Part shown: piece by piece, positions 43,790-52,069 of the stretch
Numbering within the stretch: the first letter of the stretch is position 1
Layout of the letters: each line of letters starts with the position of its first letter
Assembly: GCA_964574815.1 (NCBI GenBank)
Contig: CAZNPL010000029.1
Span: 1 to 64,000, forward strand
DNA: 64,000 bases
Direction of reading: 5' to 3'
Origin: CAZNPL01 sp964574815
Lineage (GTDB): Bacteria; Planctomycetota; Phycisphaerae; UBA1845
The notes under the pieces: generated by a model
Database searches by the model: none
What the model was told of the DNA's origin: nothing
Seen by the model: the letters and a program-made list of their open reading frames with translations, nothing else
Position numbers and translations under genes: made by a program

Positions 43790-44569
43790 ATGAGGCGCAC
43801 ACTCCAGGACAACCTCAGAAAAGTCCGCGGGCGCATTGCCGAGGCGTGTAGCCGTGTCGGGCGCGATCCCGGCACGGTCCGCTTGCTCGCCGTCACGAAG
43901 TCGGTGGACATCGACGTCATCCGAACGCTGTACGAGACGGGCGTTACGGATCTCGGCGAAAACCGGGCTCAGCAGCTTGTGCGGCGCGCCGAGACGATGA
44001 AGGAGTGGCTTCAGCGTCGGGACATGCCGAAAGCATCTGCACCGGCATCCGTGCCTGTGCGCTGGCACATGGTCGGTTACCTCCAGCGCAACAAGGTGAA
44101 GTCCCTCCTGCCGTGGGTGTCCATGTTTCAATCGGTCGACCGCCTCCGCCTGGCCGAGGAGATCAACAAACGCGCCGCGGATGTTGGGCATCCGGCGGAC
44201 GTGCTGCTGGAGGTCAACGGCGGCAACGAGCCGCAGAAGTCGGGTGCGCCGGTGTGTGCGGCGTCACACCTTGGCGAGCAGGTGGCCTCGATGCCGAACC
44301 TCCGCTTGCGGGGACTGATGACGATGGCCCCGTGGACCACGGACGAGACCGAGCTTCGCAACGTATTCACCCGGGTCCGCGAGCTGTTCGACGAGATGCG
44401 TCACGACTTCGCAGTGGGCGACGCCTTCGACATCTACAGCGCCGGCATGACCAATGACTTCGAGATCGCCGTCGAATGCGGCTCCAACATGGTGCGCATC
44501 GGCACCGCCCTTTTCGAAGGTCTCGACCATCATCCCGGCGAAGCAGCAACCACTTCGAAGGACGCCTAG
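43790..44569 (+). CDS. YggS/PLPBP family pyridoxal phosphate homeostasis protein
   Basis: The 259-residue protein is a single-domain alanine-racemase-fold PLP protein. The cofactor lysine is K37 in LLAVTKSV. Family motifs DLGENRAQ, WHMVGYLQRNK, LLEVNGG, MTMAPW and SAGMTNDFEIAVECGSNMVR follow. Members balance PLP and amino acid pools and show no known enzyme reaction. The stretch between the cofactor lysine and WHMVGYL is longer than usual by about 15 residues (RDMPKASAPASVPVR). It converges with folD 54 bases later. Confidence 0.93.
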   Translation: MRRTLQDNLRKVRGRIAEACSRVGRDPGTVRLLAVTKSVDIDVIRTLYETGVTDLGENRAQQLVRRAETMKEWLQRRDMPKASAPASVPVRWHMVGYLQRNKVKSLLPWVSMFQSVDRLRLAEEINKRAADVGHPADVLLEVNGGNEPQKSGAPVCAASHLGEQVASMPNLRLRGLMTMAPWTTDETELRNVFTRVRELFDEMRHDFAVGDAFDIYSAGMTNDFEIAVECGSNMVRIGTALFEGLDHHPGEAATTSKDA

Positions 44570-44623
44570 CCCCGCGATTCGGACGCTCGCGCCGGCGGCC
44601 AAGCACGGCACTTGCAATCGCCG

Positions 44624-45505
44624 TTATTGCTCGATACGCCTCGGGCCTAGCTGGCTTTGGGCAGCCTGGGCGGCGCTGCGCAACAAGGCGGCTACCGTGA
44701 CCGGTCCGACTCCGCCGGGGACGGGGGTGATGACTGAGGCGACCTCCGCAACCTCGTCGAACTGCACATCGCCCACCGTTCTGGGTTCGCCGCGCTCGTC
44801 GGTGATTCGATTGATGCCTACGTCGATGACGATCGCGCCGGGTTTCACATGCTCCGGTCCGATGAGATGCGGTTTCCCCACTGCCACGACCAGCAGGTCG
44901 GCCGACTTTGTATGGAGCTGCAGATCTCGCGTCTGCTCGTGACAGGTCGTCACGGTGGCCATTTCGTGCTGCAGGAAAAGCGAGATGGGCCGGCCCGCGA
45001 TCGCGCCCTGGCCGACGACGACAGCGTCCAGGCCGCACGGCGTGCAGTCGATGCGCCGCAGGATTTCCATGACGGCTACCGCCGTACACGGTGCGATGAT
45101 CGGTGTATCGTAGAATAACAGGCCGATGTTGGCGGGGTTGACGCCCTCGACGTCCTTGTAGGGGTCGATGTGGTACTGGACGGCCGGCGTGTCGATCGGC
45201 TCCGGCAGGGGCAGGTTCAGCATGATACCGGTGACGGCGGGGTCGGCGTTGAGTTCGTGGATTGTCTGAACGATATCGGTCTCGCGGGCCGATCCGGGCA
45301 AGGTGTGAAGCCTGTACGAGATACCGACCTCTTCACAACGGATCTGCTGCGACCGCGCGTAAATGCTGCCCGCTGTCGGCTCGCCGACCATCACGGCGTC
45401 CAGGCGAACCTCGAGCCCCGCGTCGTGCAACTCGCGAATGATCTGGGCTGCCTGCTTGCGCATCGACTTTGCAATGGGTTGTCCGTCGATGATCGTCGCG
45501 GTCAC
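44624..45505 (-). CDS. folD: FolD-like methylenetetrahydrofolate dehydrogenase, cyclohydrolase residues replaced
   Basis: The 293-residue protein matches FolD in length and fold. GTG 45505 is chosen since GGAG lies 7 bases upstream; a start at 45574 adds an atypical extension. The nucleotide-binding part (VVVGQGAIAGRPIS, TTCHEQT, TPVPGGVGPVTVA) is intact. In the folate site, however, Q53 replaces the lysine of the YxxxK motif (SIYARSQQ), N97 replaces the glutamine of LVQLPLP (IMLNLPLP) and E120 replaces the second aspartate of KDVDG (KDVEG). The lysine is required for cyclohydrolase in studied enzymes, so this may be only a dehydrogenase. It follows the M48 gene by 43 bases. Confidence 0.9.
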   Translation of the reverse strand: MTATIIDGQPIAKSMRKQAAQIIRELHDAGLEVRLDAVMVGEPTAGSIYARSQQIRCEEVGISYRLHTLPGSARETDIVQTIHELNADPAVTGIMLNLPLPEPIDTPAVQYHIDPYKDVEGVNPANIGLLFYDTPIIAPCTAVAVMEILRRIDCTPCGLDAVVVGQGAIAGRPISLFLQHEMATVTTCHEQTRDLQLHTKSADLLVVAVGKPHLIGPEHVKPGAIVIDVGINRITDERGEPRTVGDVQFDEVAEVASVITPVPGGVGPVTVAALLRSAAQAAQSQLGPRRIEQ

Positions 45506-45548
45506 AATTGAACTCCGAACCGGTTCGTGCGATGGCGCGCCGGCACCG

Positions 45549-47063
45549 TTACCGGCTGCGGGACCAAGCGTCAATCAAAAATGGCCCGACGTAGAAAGCC
45601 GCCACGACCAGCCCACCGACACAAATGACCAGCAGCGCGACCTTGATGCTGCCGACAAGGCGTTCGAAAGCGGCCAATCGAAGTGGGTCGGCGGCCATCG
45701 TCTTAAGCGCCTGAATACGCTTGTCGATGGAAGCGTGCCGCCAGCTGGACTCCTTCTTCGGGATGCCGTTGAGAATGGCGACGCGTTCCAGAGCGCTCAC
45801 GAATATCTCCACACCCGTAGCGCAGAGAGCGTGTGGTGGGGTGTTCCGAGTGTCTGCGCTTTTCGGATGGACGCCGCAGGGACTCGTGCATTCGTGTTCA
45901 TTGGCGGCGGCGACGCATCGCGCACCGAACAGGTCCGCCTGCTGCTCGAAACGCCGTGAAATGAACCCGAACCCGATGCCCCAGATCAAGGCGATCGTGA
46001 CCAAGCCGATCACTTGAATCAGGAACTGGCGATCAGCCTCAGTGAGCGACGCGGCGGTCCAGTGGTGAAAGAGCAACTCCATAACGCCCGAGGTCACCAG
46101 CATGCTGGCCAGAGCGAAGAGCAGAAAAAACTGGATGTGCTTGTGCCGTACGTGCCCGGCCTCGTGACCGAACACGGCCTCGATCTGCTTGGGACTCATG
46201 GCCTCCACCAAGCCGTCGGAAAGCACGACGTAGCGGACGGGTCCGGCGACCCCCATGACAGCGGCATTCGCGATGATTCCATGGCTGTGCCATACGAGGA
46301 TGTCGCGACATTTGAGGCGGATCCGGCTGCAGAATGACTCCAGTTCGCGACGCAAGGGACCTGGAGGCATGGAACTCGTCGTCCAGATGTGTCTGAGCAT
46401 CCACGGGGCCACAACGAACACGCCGCCGGCGGCGATGCCCAGGGCGAGGTCAGCGGACCAGGGGATTCCGGTGGCCGCTTCGATTCCCGACTCGACGCGA
46501 AGTGCGGCGTCGTGGACGATCATTATCACGGTCAATGGCACAACCACCATCAGCATCTGGTGGCGGACGTTGAAGTTGAGATAGCCGCGCAGACCCCAGG
46601 TGCGGTGGGTCGTGGTACCGCGAGCGGTGAGGGAGGACGCCACTCGCTCGCGTAGCGCCCGATCGACTGGATACGCGAGCACCAGTATCAGCACCGATGC
46701 AAGCAGGTATGGGCTGACGACGATCAGGTCCGCCAAGCCGGGGACGATCGTCACGGGGGGCTGTTTGATCATTTCAGCCCAGCGCGTCACGATGAGCACC
46801 GCCGCGAAAGCGCCCAGGTTGACAGCGTTCATAGCTGCGAGGGAGCGTTGATGTCTCCGATGTGGCCGTTGGGTTGCCCCTTTGTCTCTGCGAAGTGTGG
46901 CCAGGACCGCCAGTGACGCGAAACGCGCCGTCGCCGCGACGGCGACGAGCATGGTCGCCACGGCGATCCAGACGCCCGCCGGCGACTGTACGACGGGTGC
47001 GAAAGGTCTCTCGCGGGGCCACCAAATGAGCAACGCGAAGGCGATGACGATATGTAAGTGCAT
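45549..47063 (-). CDS. M48 family integral membrane metalloprotease
   Basis: The protein of about 504 residues has several membrane helices before the zinc motif HEAGH (H300, E301, H304 when counted from ATG 47063; a GTG at 47075 is possible, and neither has a clear Shine-Dalgarno). Two helices then precede the third-ligand segment RRFEQQADLFG. Right after this is an insert of about 35 residues with four cysteines (ARCVAA, HECTSPC, HALC). Members of the HtpX/Ste24 group cleave membrane or exported proteins. It is upstream of folD on the same strand. Confidence 0.88.
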   Translation of the reverse strand: MHLHIVIAFALLIWWPRERPFAPVVQSPAGVWIAVATMLVAVAATARFASLAVLATLRRDKGATQRPHRRHQRSLAAMNAVNLGAFAAVLIVTRWAEMIKQPPVTIVPGLADLIVVSPYLLASVLILVLAYPVDRALRERVASSLTARGTTTHRTWGLRGYLNFNVRHQMLMVVVPLTVIMIVHDAALRVESGIEAATGIPWSADLALGIAAGGVFVVAPWMLRHIWTTSSMPPGPLRRELESFCSRIRLKCRDILVWHSHGIIANAAVMGVAGPVRYVVLSDGLVEAMSPKQIEAVFGHEAGHVRHKHIQFFLLFALASMLVTSGVMELLFHHWTAASLTEADRQFLIQVIGLVTIALIWGIGFGFISRRFEQQADLFGARCVAAANEHECTSPCGVHPKSADTRNTPPHALCATGVEIFVSALERVAILNGIPKKESSWRHASIDKRIQALKTMAADPLRLAAFERLVGSIKVALLVICVGGLVVAAFYVGPFLIDAWSRSR

Positions 47064-47142
47064 GGTGGAAAACACGTTACGGCAAGCCGGTCCTCATCAG
47101 GTCGAGCGGGCCGTCGTGGTGCCTGGAATTCCCCCGGCGCGA

Positions 47143-47173
47143 TTGACGATTCTCGGGTCGGCGCTGATACAAT
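47143..47173 (+). promoter_or_regulatory. possible promoter of the helical exported protein
   Basis: TTGACG (47143-47148) and TACAAT (47168-47173) each match five of six consensus positions, but the 19-base spacer is longer than ideal. The start of the next gene lies about 65 bases downstream. Confidence 0.4.
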
Positions 47174-47241
47174 CCGTATTGGCCACGAGAAGTCGGAAGC
47201 GACTTGGTGGCGCCCAGGGTTTGTACATGGAGAACGGCGAG

Positions 47242-48117
47242 ATGAAAAGCGAACGTGGCGCAGTGGGTACGATGTTCTGGCTGATGGTCGTGGTGGCGTT
47301 TTGGGGCTTACCGGCGGCGACGGCCCCGGCCGGCTCCGAATCCAAGGACACGCCCAAGAAAGAAAAACCGGCACCGCCCGACGCAGATGCGGCACGAGAG
47401 GCCGGCAACCCGTCAACCGTAACGGAAATCAAGCCCGCCGACATCGACGCTCGGTACGGCCATCCTCTTCAACAAATGGACGAACTACATCGCACTGCCC
47501 TGGCCCAATTGGAGCTCACTGAGGACGAGATTAAGGCCCTGGAAGCAAAGTTCGACGAGGAGATCGCCAAGATTAAAGAGGTGATCAAGAGCTCGGAAGA
47601 AGTGCGGGCAGAGCGTGCCGATCGGATTACCGAATTGAAGTCGCAGATCCAGGAGGCGATTGAGGCGGGCGACAGGGCGCGGGCCGGCAGCCTGGTACGC
47701 GAGATGATGATGCTCGACCGGGGCCGCGCTAACGTCCGGAAGAAGATGATCGGCATCGGACCCCGGCTGGCCGAGCCTTTGCCCGAAGAGAAACGCCGAG
47801 CGTTCCTCAAGATCTTCGATGAAATCCGGGCGAAACACATGCCTCCCGTTAAGCCCGTCGGTTTCTCGCCGGTTCTGAGGACCTTGAACGAATCAGAGCT
47901 CAGTGAGGAACAATGGGAAAAGATCAATCAGGCGAAGCGAGAGCTCAGCAAGGCGCTCTCGAAGGCTCATATGTCTCGCGATCGCGAGCTGATGGCCAGG
48001 GTCGAGGCGGAGTTCCGCAACCGCGCATTGGATGAGCTGAACGAAGAGCAACTCAAAAAGTACCTCGAACTCGAACGCAAACACGAAGAGGAAGACGGCT
48101 GGGTATTTAACAAATAG
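47242..48117 (+). CDS. exported helical protein of unknown function
   Basis: I do not recognise this protein of about 291 residues. ATG 47242 has GGAG 9 bases upstream; ATG 47227 is an alternative. A signal-like hydrophobic segment (MFWLMVVVAFWGLPAA) is followed by a Lys/Pro-rich linker. The remainder is strongly helical and charged, with likely coiled coils (ELTEDEIKALEAKFDEEIAKI-type heptads, and a C-terminal LNEEQLKKYLELERK). The composition recalls Spy/CpxP-like periplasmic helical proteins, but no family motif supports that. Confidence 0.65.
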   Translation: MKSERGAVGTMFWLMVVVAFWGLPAATAPAGSESKDTPKKEKPAPPDADAAREAGNPSTVTEIKPADIDARYGHPLQQMDELHRTALAQLELTEDEIKALEAKFDEEIAKIKEVIKSSEEVRAERADRITELKSQIQEAIEAGDRARAGSLVREMMMLDRGRANVRKKMIGIGPRLAEPLPEEKRRAFLKIFDEIRAKHMPPVKPVGFSPVLRTLNESELSEEQWEKINQAKRELSKALSKAHMSRDRELMARVEAEFRNRALDELNEEQLKKYLELERKHEEEDGWVFNK

Positions 48118-48496
48118 GCCGACCAGCCAAAGTGCAGGTATGGTTTGCGGTGCGCGCCTCACTCGGCACGGCGGACTGGCGCGACCGGGTAGGTGATCGT
48201 CCGGCTTGTGACTGTACCGTGTTCAAATCGAAGCGCAATATCTGCCGACGACCTGCGGATTATCGGTCGTTTCCGCGAGCACCAACACTCTCGGTCCCGC
48301 CGCAGCCCGCAAAAGGACGGAGCCGCAGAGCAAAACCAGGCATCCAGATTTAGCGGTCCCAAATCAATCCCGATAAGGCACGTAATTCATGAGCCCGCTT
48401 CGGCCTCTGACGGGCGGGTGGAAGGCCCCGCGCGTGCACGGAGGCCTGCCTACCGTGCGCCCGCGTCTCCGACCGACGGCGGGTGAGTCCAATACC
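48118..48496. other. leader region of the exopolysaccharide operon, no gene
   Basis: These 379 bases show no credible gene. The lipoprotein frame stays open back to 48389 but begins properly at 48497. It probably holds the promoter of the operon that follows; I could not place one. Confidence 0.45.
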
Positions 48497-49249
48497 ATGC
48501 GACGTTGCACTGCGATGATCGTTACGACCGCAAGCTTGCTGTTTGGGGGGTGCAGCGCAACTTCCCACGAGGATTGGGCGGCCTTTCTCAAAGCCCACGA
48601 GAGCAAGGTCGCAGCGACCGAGACGCGCGTTCAGCCGGGTGACACGATCGAATTGACGTCTCATCGCGTGCTCGAAGTGGACCGCCAGAAAAGGACGGTT
48701 CAGCCGGAAGGGAAAATATCGCTTGATCTCGTTGGGGAGGTCAGCGTGGTTGGCCTGACTCCCCGAGAGATCGCCAACAAGCTTCGTGAGCTTCTGCGTC
48801 CGTACTACACGGAGCCCGACGTTCGCGTTCGAGTGGTGGAGCAGCCTCGTCGGGTCTATTACGTCCTTGGTCAGGTTGCGGCGCCGGGGCCGGTTCCGTT
48901 CACCGGGCATGACACGCTGTTGCACACGCTCGCCATGGCACGGCCAAACCACATCGCCTGGAAAAGCCGGGTGAAGGTGATTCGGCCCAATCCCGTGGAG
49001 AACCGGCGTCACGAGATCGAAGTGGACGTGGACGCGATGGTCAAGACGGGAGATACCCGAAGGAACATCCTGCTCGAGCCGGGCGACGTCGTGTACGTTC
49101 CCCCGACGCCGTTGGGGTGGATCGGTCTGCGTGTGCGAGAGTTGCTGTTTCCGCTTTCTCCGGCGGTTCAAATGTACAGCACGCCCGGCGAGTTCATGCG
49201 CGTGCAGGAAGGCTACGAAACGGGGGACTACGTTACGGGATCTCTGTAG
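48497..49249 (+). CDS. Wza-like polysaccharide export lipoprotein
   Basis: The 250-residue protein starts at ATG 48497 and has a lipoprotein signal peptide ending in the lipobox LFGGC. The export domain contains VQPGDTIEL, GKISLDLVGEVSVVGLT and EIANKLRELL, followed by an SLBB-like domain (VYYVLGQVAAPGPVPF). It should be the outer-membrane export channel component for an exopolysaccharide. It is shorter than E. coli Wza (about 380 residues) and has one SLBB-like unit. The start lies in a typical polysaccharide order: export lipoprotein, co-polymerase, tyrosine kinase, glycosyltransferase. Confidence 0.9.
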   Translation: MRRCTAMIVTTASLLFGGCSATSHEDWAAFLKAHESKVAATETRVQPGDTIELTSHRVLEVDRQKRTVQPEGKISLDLVGEVSVVGLTPREIANKLRELLRPYYTEPDVRVRVVEQPRRVYYVLGQVAAPGPVPFTGHDTLLHTLAMARPNHIAWKSRVKVIRPNPVENRRHEIEVDVDAMVKTGDTRRNILLEPGDVVYVPPTPLGWIGLRVRELLFPLSPAVQMYSTPGEFMRVQEGYETGDYVTGSL

Positions 49250-49260
49250 GTCGGGTCAGC

Positions 49261-51096
49261 ATGACACGGGTCAGCGAAGGCATCGACATAACCGGCCGCA
49301 CCGGCTCGCGGTCGCCAGGCGAAGAGCACGAGCGCCATTCCTTCAACGAGCTGCGCGCGTCGGTTGCGGAGATCGTACGCGTCCTGTCCGTGCGACGCTG
49401 GATGTTCTTCGTTCCCTTTTGCCTGGTGACCTCGGCTGCGTTCGTGTTGAGCCTGGCCGTGCCGCGCCGCTATGAAGCAGTCACCACGTTCGAACGTCGG
49501 GACGACCCGGTGCTGATGAACCTCCCTCGGGCCGGCGGGGCGGGGCCGTTTGAGATTTTCCGGCGCACGCTCGTTCAGGATCTCACCAACCCGAACCTGC
49601 TCATCCCCGTGGTGGAGCAGCTTGGACTGGCCGGGGCCGACGGTCCTGGGGTGTCCGATTCCCCGGACCCGGATGCGTCGCCGGAAAGCGCGCGTACCTT
49701 GGCCGGGCATATTTCCGAAGGGTTGAAGGTATCCCTGCGAGACAGGAGTCCGCATCTGGACGTCATCGAGATTAAGTACGCCACAAGCGACTCGGACACG
49801 ATGATTGCCGTCCTGGACGAAGTGCGCGATAACTACATCCGCATGACGCGTGAACGAATCACCGCTCAATTGCGCCAGGCGAAAGAGTGGTTTGACCAGG
49901 AGTGCGAGGAGAAGCAAGAGGGGTTGAACCGGCTGCAGGACGAGCTGTTGACCTTTCAGAGTGAGCACCAAGGACTGAATCCGCTGGATCCCGAGACTGG
50001 TCTGATCAAACTGGCCAACATGCGGTCCGACCTCGCAGAACTGGAGCGCCGACGTCGTGACCTCACCATCCGTCTTGAGGGACGGATGCGCCTGCTTGCG
50101 GCGACTGCGGATCCCGGGGGCGATGGCCCGACTCCAACGAGTGCCCAGCCCGGGCGAGGACCGCTTGCGGAAGTGCTCGCGGCCGAGCTGCAAGACATCG
50201 CCCGAGAGATCGACGAGCTCAAGAGCACGCGCGGGATGACGGAGCTTCATCCGAACATCGTTCGGCTTCGTGCACGATCCGACCGCATCGCTGTGGAGCT
50301 CGAACGAGCGGAGCAAAAGTATGCGGCCCGGCTCGGTGCCGCCGAAACAGGGCGGGAAATCAGGGATGCCACCGAACCAGACGCACCCCCGCCCCCCCTT
50401 TCTCAGGACCAGATCGACATCATGGTGTTGGAGCGATTGCTAGCCGAGAACGAGGCGGAAATCCGGGAGCAGCGTGAGGCCGTTCGTCGTTTCGAGATGC
50501 TTCGAACCAGCGCCGTGCAACATCGCAAGGAATACAGCGACCGACAGGACGAGATCCAACGTTTGAGCACCGACCTGGCCCTCTACCGCAAGTATGCCGA
50601 CCAGGTCGGCCGGCTGCTGGAGGCGGACGAAAGTCAGCGGGGTGTGTTGTTCGAGAAGATCAAGACGGCCACTGGCAGCAGCGTGCCCGTCTCGCCCCGC
50701 ATTTCCACGATCGTTGTGCTGACGCTGATTGCGGGAATGGTCTCGGGCGTCGTGGTGTTGTTGTTCGCTGAGCTGTTCGATCGAACGATTCGTACACGGC
50801 GTCAGATTTCGCGTGGACTGGGACTCAGAATACTGGAGTCCATTGACGAGATCGTGATCTCCGGTGCGCGGCGCAGGCGGCTGGCACGGGCGGTTTTCGT
50901 TCCGGTTGCCTGCGGCATGCTGACCTGTCTTGTGCTGGGCAGCGGTTCGCTGGCCTACTTGAGCCTGGAACGCCGCGCGTTCTTTCAGCGTGTGATCACG
51001 CTACCTCGTTCTGCGCTCGACTGCGTCGTGGGCGGATTCGAGGACTGCGGCGATATGGCGCGGAGTGCGCAAGAGCGACTGGAGCGATTCGGATAA
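49261..51096 (+). CDS. Wzz/GumC-like polysaccharide co-polymerase
   Basis: The 611-residue protein has a membrane helix at about 48-67, a long periplasmic part with the coiled coil of this class (about 200-430), and a second membrane helix (TIVVLTLIAGMVSGVVVLLF) preceded by a Pro-containing segment (VPVSPRIS). A further hydrophobic segment near residues 548-572 (VFVPVACGMLTCLVLGSGS) suggests a third helix, which is unusual. Such proteins set chain length. ATG 49261 is 11 bases past the lipoprotein gene, and the stop overlaps the kinase start by one base (TAATG). Confidence 0.88.
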   Translation: MTRVSEGIDITGRTGSRSPGEEHERHSFNELRASVAEIVRVLSVRRWMFFVPFCLVTSAAFVLSLAVPRRYEAVTTFERRDDPVLMNLPRAGGAGPFEIFRRTLVQDLTNPNLLIPVVEQLGLAGADGPGVSDSPDPDASPESARTLAGHISEGLKVSLRDRSPHLDVIEIKYATSDSDTMIAVLDEVRDNYIRMTRERITAQLRQAKEWFDQECEEKQEGLNRLQDELLTFQSEHQGLNPLDPETGLIKLANMRSDLAELERRRRDLTIRLEGRMRLLAATADPGGDGPTPTSAQPGRGPLAEVLAAELQDIAREIDELKSTRGMTELHPNIVRLRARSDRIAVELERAEQKYAARLGAAETGREIRDATEPDAPPPPLSQDQIDIMVLERLLAENEAEIREQREAVRRFEMLRTSAVQHRKEYSDRQDEIQRLSTDLALYRKYADQVGRLLEADESQRGVLFEKIKTATGSSVPVSPRISTIVVLTLIAGMVSGVVVLLFAELFDRTIRTRRQISRGLGLRILESIDEIVISGARRRRLARAVFVPVACGMLTCLVLGSGSLAYLSLERRAFFQRVITLPRSALDCVVGGFEDCGDMARSAQERLERFG

Positions 51097-51974
51097 TGGG
51101 CAGGATTGCTGACGCGCTGGAGCGCGCCGAACGGCCGCGCGACCGGACTTCGCCGACCGCCTCGTCAGATCGTGCGACAAGCGCGAGCGGCTGGGGCGGC
51201 TGGCGCGGTATCATGCAGGAGCCGGCGCTTGATTCGACGCTCGCCGACGATGCCGGCAATGTTGCTGCACCGCCCGTGCCCGGATTGGCCGAGAGCATCG
51301 TTACGTACAACGACCCGGCTTCCACGATCAGCGAGCAGTACCGTTCGTTGCGGACCCGGCTGCTGAGTGAAAACGGCTATCACGAGCACCGGTTCTATGT
51401 CGTTTCCAGCGCCGTGCACGGAGAGGGCAAGAGCGTTACCGTATCGAATCTGGGTTTCTCTCTCGCCGAGATCCGGCACCTGCGCATCGTTGTGATTGAC
51501 GCTGACCTGCGCCGACCGTCGCTGGCTGCAATGCTCAATACAGAGCGAACACCGGGCTTGGCCGACCTGCTGCTGGGTAAAGCGTCGTACGATGAGGTGG
51601 TCCGCGCTACGCCGCTGACGAACCTCTTCTTCGTGCCGGCGGGAAACACGCACCAACGGTCCGTGGCGGAACTGTTCAGTACACGGCTGGCGCGTGGGAT
51701 ATTCGCCCGTTTTCAAAGGGACTATCACTACGTGCTCGCCGACAGCCCCCCGGTGACCACAGTGGCGGACGTGAGTATTCTCGGGCAGTTGAGCTCGGGC
51801 GTGATTCTCGTGCTTCGCATGCATCGAACGCCCGAGCCGCTGGCCCGCCGGGCCGTCGATCATTTGAGCCAGAACAAGATCCCGATCATCGGCGGCGTCC
51901 TGATCGGCGACGAAGAATCCGCCGGACACTACGGATTTCAGCATGGGCGGCACCGAGCGCAACGGCGGCAGTGA
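51096..51974 (+). CDS. CpsD/CapB-like bacterial tyrosine kinase
   Basis: The 292-residue protein has the P-loop fold of BY-kinases: Walker A AVHGEGKSV (K112), Walker A' VIDADLRRPS (D135, D137) and Walker B YVLADSPPV. It is separate from the membrane co-polymerase, as in Gram-positive CapA/CapB pairs. The C-terminal tail (HYGFQHGRHRAQRRQ) has one tyrosine rather than the tyrosine cluster usual for autophosphorylation. The N-terminal 70 residues are polar with IADALERAE, a motif common in this family. It should work with the co-polymerase at 49261. Confidence 0.88.
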   Translation: MGRIADALERAERPRDRTSPTASSDRATSASGWGGWRGIMQEPALDSTLADDAGNVAAPPVPGLAESIVTYNDPASTISEQYRSLRTRLLSENGYHEHRFYVVSSAVHGEGKSVTVSNLGFSLAEIRHLRIVVIDADLRRPSLAAMLNTERTPGLADLLLGKASYDEVVRATPLTNLFFVPAGNTHQRSVAELFSTRLARGIFARFQRDYHYVLADSPPVTTVADVSILGQLSSGVILVLRMHRTPEPLARRAVDHLSQNKIPIIGGVLIGDEESAGHYGFQHGRHRAQRRQ

Positions 51975-52069
51975 GACCGATCCGTGGCCACCGAAACGCG
52001 GGAACGCTGGATCGGCCGATGGCGCCTTGAACGCGAAACCGTGCCGGCGGCCACCACGCAATTGAGTTG

